From positions 1 to 5,104 of the forward strand of contig CAMBJN010000108.1 in the NCBI GenBank assembly GCA_945867755.1: a DNA stretch of 5,104 nt, in the 5' to 3' direction. Shown here one piece after another: positions 4,459 through 5,104 of the stretch. Position 1 is the stretch's first letter. Each line of letters starts with the position of its first letter. This DNA comes from Polynucleobacter meluiroseus. GTDB lineage: Bacteria > Pseudomonadota > Gammaproteobacteria > Burkholderiales > Burkholderiaceae. Under the pieces are notes generated by a model. It saw only the letters and a program-made list of their open reading frames with translations. It ran no database searches and was not told where the DNA came from. Made by a program: the position numbers and the translations under genes.

Positions 4459-5104
4459 ATGAAACAACTCGTACTTATCCGCCATGGCGAATCCCAGTGG
4501 AACCTAGAAAACCGATTTACCGGCTGGGTAGATGTTGATTTAACCCCTACCGGCATCCAGCAAGCTATTCAAGCTGGAGAGAGTTTAAAGGCTGCCGGGT
4601 ATGATTTTGACATTGCTTACACATCTGTGCTCAAAAGGGCTATTAGAACCCTTTGGCATGTCCAAGAATCCATGGACAGGCTTTGGCTTCCAGTGGTGCA
4701 CAGCTGGCGCTTAAATGAGCGTCATTATGGCGCCCTGGCAGGCTTAAACAAGGCTGAGACGGCTGCCAAGTATGGCGATGAGCAGGTTCACATTTGGAGA
4801 AGATCTTACGATGTAAGACCTCCTTTGCTCGATCCTAACGATCCAAATGCATCATTTAACGATCCTCGCTACTCAAAACTCAAAAAAGAGGACATTCCCT
4901 TGGGTGAATGCCTAAAAGACAATGTTGCCCGAGTTTTGCCTCTCTGGGAGGAATCAATTGCCCCAGCTTTGCGCTCCGGGAAGAGAGTTTTAATCGCAGC
5001 TCATGGCAATAGTATTCGTTCCCTAGTAAAGTACCTAGACGACGTATCTGATTCAGAAATCATGGAAATCAATATTCCTAACGGAATACCCCTTGTTTAT
5101 GAAT
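4459..5104 (+). CDS. gpmA: 2,3-bisphosphoglycerate-dependent phosphoglycerate mutase (3' end off window)
   Basis: Partial gene: 215 codons are present and it remains open at the window edge; family members are about 230-250 residues, so only a short C-terminus is missing. GpmA interconverts 3- and 2-phosphoglycerate in glycolysis and gluconeogenesis through a phosphohistidine. Visible active-site elements are LIRHGES at 6-12 with catalytic His9, NRFTGWVDVDLTPTG at 18-32, TSVLKRAIRT at 55-64 with Arg60, RLNERHYG at 84-91 with the acid Glu87, and the second catalytic histidine His182 in AAHGNSIRSLVKYL (180-193). The length and the insert at about 92-150 identify the cofactor-dependent mutase rather than a small phosphatase relative. 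The ATG lacks a Shine-Dalgarno and lies 22 nt from the divergent rhodanese start. Confidence 0.97.
   Translation, partial: MKQLVLIRHGESQWNLENRFTGWVDVDLTPTGIQQAIQAGESLKAAGYDFDIAYTSVLKRAIRTLWHVQESMDRLWLPVVHSWRLNERHYGALAGLNKAETAAKYGDEQVHIWRRSYDVRPPLLDPNDPNASFNDPRYSKLKKEDIPLGECLKDNVARVLPLWEESIAPALRSGKRVLIAAHGNSIRSLVKYLDDVSDSEIMEINIPNGIPLVYE

Noticed and set aside
4437..4556. Extended rhodanese start at ATG 4556 or ATG 4460
   Set aside because: Both read back into or up to the gpmA coding start. The 4556 extension is polar low-quality sequence ahead of the membrane helix, and the consensus -10 sits directly before ATG 4436.
1..5104. Mobile element, CRISPR array, RNA gene or defence system
   Set aside because: No terminal inverted repeats, transposase, regular repeats, tRNA or rRNA signature was seen. 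Apart from short gaps the window is filled by conserved housekeeping genes.

Overview
This window looks like ordinary core chromosome from a betaproteobacterium of the order Burkholderiales. The moderate base composition (by eye in the mid-40s % GC), very tight packing and protein sequences point to a Polynucleobacter-like freshwater bacterium; that genus call is from memory of family sequences and gene order, not a search. No mobile element, CRISPR array, rRNA, tRNA or defence island is visible.

Layout, left to right. (1) Positions 1-79, minus strand: the first 26 codons of an exported protein, probably cytochrome c oxidase subunit II (coxB), with a 168-nt upstream region (80-247) that holds a good sigma70-type promoter and an FNR/Anr-like palindrome over its -35. 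(2) 248-1024, minus: a BioC-like methyltransferase whose SAM-binding glycine motif is degenerate. (3) 1050-1757 and 1751-2221, plus: comF and trmL, overlapping by 7 nt. (4) 2226-4436, minus: a four-gene operon, transcribed in the order membrane rhodanese (yibN-like), grxC, secB, gpsA, with junctions of +3, +7 and -1 nt. (5) 4459-5104, plus: gpmA (2,3-BPG-dependent phosphoglycerate mutase), cut by the window edge.

The rhodanese-grxC-secB-gpsA block is the same core block known from E. coli (yibN-grxC-secB-gpsA). It combines thiol/sulfur chemistry (rhodanese, glutaredoxin 3), protein export (SecB) and phospholipid precursor supply (GpsA), so a cell-envelope theme is reasonable but inferred. In E. 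coli the gene divergent from yibN is gpmM, the cofactor-independent mutase; here an unrelated gpmA sits in that position.

The most interesting non-coding signal is at the two divergent junctions. Start codons are separated by only 25 nt (methyltransferase/comF) and 22 nt (rhodanese/gpmA). Each gap contains overlapping -10-like hexamers on both strands, placed so that predicted transcripts would begin at or within about 3 nt of the start codons. No Shine-Dalgarno sequence is visible for any of these four genes. This suggests paired bidirectional, leaderless promoters. No new multi-gene system is evident.
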